A program made the translations under genes and the position numbers. Below are positions 63,013-64,000 of a stretch of DNA of 64,000 nucleotides, piece by piece; position 1 is the first letter of the stretch, and each line of letters opens with the position of its first letter. The notes beneath the pieces are model-generated. The model searched no databases, was not told where the DNA came from, and saw nothing but the letters and a program-made list of their open reading frames with translations. Source of the DNA: Chondrus crispus (Eukaryota; Rhodophyta; Florideophyceae; Gigartinales; Gigartinaceae); contig NW_005179023.1 of NCBI RefSeq assembly GCF_000350225.1, positions 89,694 to 153,693 of the forward strand, read 5' to 3'.

Positions 63013-64000
63013 GCTCCTTACGGAATGTGATGACGGAAAGCGAAAAGAAAACGCGAGCCGCAACCAATTTCCTATGTTTTTACCTTCTTAACTGTTCTGT
63101 TTCGTTTTTGTTTTTTTTTGTTGTTTTGTTTTTTTATGTTTGTTTTCCCTTCCCGAGACGCACCTAGGTCGGCCATTGCGGAGCGAGCGTGCGTAGTTTC
63201 AGGAGAACACAACAGACGCCTCGGGCGACCACAGTGATGAGGACGACCCCGACAGAGAGATCGGGTAGCTCGACAAGCTTGATTCCGACAAATCGTCTGT
63301 CAGCCGCAAGGACTGACGATGCCATAGCTCACGTTTCTAATTTACGTTCACCCCGGCCGTGAAGCAACACCCGCAGACGAAATGAAGGATTGAAGACATT
63401 GTCTTGGTTGAGCTGAACAGCGAGGCTTGGTACAGTATTGTATTCGACGACTTCTGCTAGCGCTACCTACGAAAGCCTATGTGAACACCGCTGGTGTGTG
63501 GGAAAGGAGGACGATCTCTGGTCGACGGAAGAAAGACGTTGGAAATTTTGCGGGAACGAGGGATTGTAGTTGGAGAAGAATTGCGTAACGGAGACGTACT
63601 ACGTGGGTTTGTCGAAATCAATTTAGGGGTGAGGACAAAAAGGTGTGCTGGAGGAGCTGCGTGTTTGACTATAACCCCCAAGTGAGGGTAGGATGCACGA
63701 AAAAGTGGAGGAAAAATTGGCATAGACCATAGGTGGATATCAGGGACGTGGGAACGCGTCGCGGGAAGTTGCAATTTTTGCTACGCGGAACGCAGGCTGA
63801 CGACTTCGCGTACACACGGTCAGTACGGTTCGGCAGGAAGTGAAGGAGGTTGTACGAAGGGAGTACGAATCAAGAGGAGGTATCTCAGGATTCAAAGAGG
63901 AGCATAGATTGGAACAGAAGACGACCAGGGGGTCGGAAGCACGCTGGAAGTGACGACACGACATGCCGGCGGCAGAGGTAGTCGCACGAGGACGTTGTGT
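63013..64000. other. 3' region of the chromovirus; no separate gene
   Basis: A T-rich run (about 63075-63150) with many T5-T9 blocks follows the stop. Beyond it only short frames exist on both strands. A 3' LTR is expected here or past the window edge, but no start can be fixed without its partner. Confidence 0.45.

Noticed and set aside
1-64000. Bacterial or organellar origin
   Set aside because: GT-AG introns, transit-like N-termini, eukaryote-only families (OTU1, AP-3 mu, Trm9, DAP3) and eukaryotic transposons exclude it.

Overview
This is a window of eukaryotic nuclear DNA, most likely from a red alga of the Chondrus (florideophyte) type. Four things point that way. The host genes are compact, with zero or one very short GT-AG intron (89 and 114 nt). 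Two of them are plastid-type (a thylakoid LTO1-like oxidoreductase and a ClpR subunit with a transit-like N-terminus) and sit beside ordinary eukaryotic genes (Trm9-type tRNA methyltransferase, OTU1/YOD1 deubiquitinase, AP-3 mu, mitoribosomal DAP3/mS29). The genes lie in an island between long blocks of decayed transposons. The Ty1/copia elements have the features of the GalEa/CoRe group known from red algae. The species call is an inference.

Layout. 1-8 kb: gene-poor repeat debris, with a PIF/Harbinger transposase relic (5.8-6.2 kb) and a 609-bp LTR copy (7.18-7.79 kb). 9.07-14.1 kb: a complete but decayed Ty1/copia element on the minus strand with 137-139-bp LTRs. 14.1-20.9 kb: a second copia element on the plus strand, interrupted by a 649-bp solo LTR with a perfect 5-bp target duplication and by another LTR-like insertion; its polyprotein carries a Tudor-like module. 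21.3-22.8 kb: a Crypton-like tyrosine recombinase broken by a 10-bp tandem duplication. 23.9-36.2 kb: the gene island, holding two uncharacterised genes, a SAM-domain membrane protein, LTO1, ClpR, two further unknown genes, an 812-bp MULE derivative with a perfect 9-bp target duplication, Trm9 and OTU1. 37.4-42.9 kb: Ty3/gypsy relics, an LTR-like insertion and diverged repeats. 43.1-58.2 kb: a block with a divergent pair of unknown genes (one with a Tudor/Agenet-like segment), a broken AP-3 mu gene, a DAP3 gene lying between the AP-3 mu 5' end and a second copy of that 5' end, and a long KDZ/CMC-type DDE transposase. 58.9-63.0 kb: a gag-less Ty3/gypsy chromovirus ending in a chromodomain.

The host genes serve plastid proteostasis and lumen disulfide formation, tRNA wobble modification, ubiquitin/p97 biology, vesicle coats and mitochondrial translation; they are not a pathway. 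The strongest unexplained signal is structural. Four places hold back-to-back near-perfect palindromes (left arm, its inverse, inverse of right arm, right arm), and at one of them a second LTR copy shows the simple form without the inverted segments.
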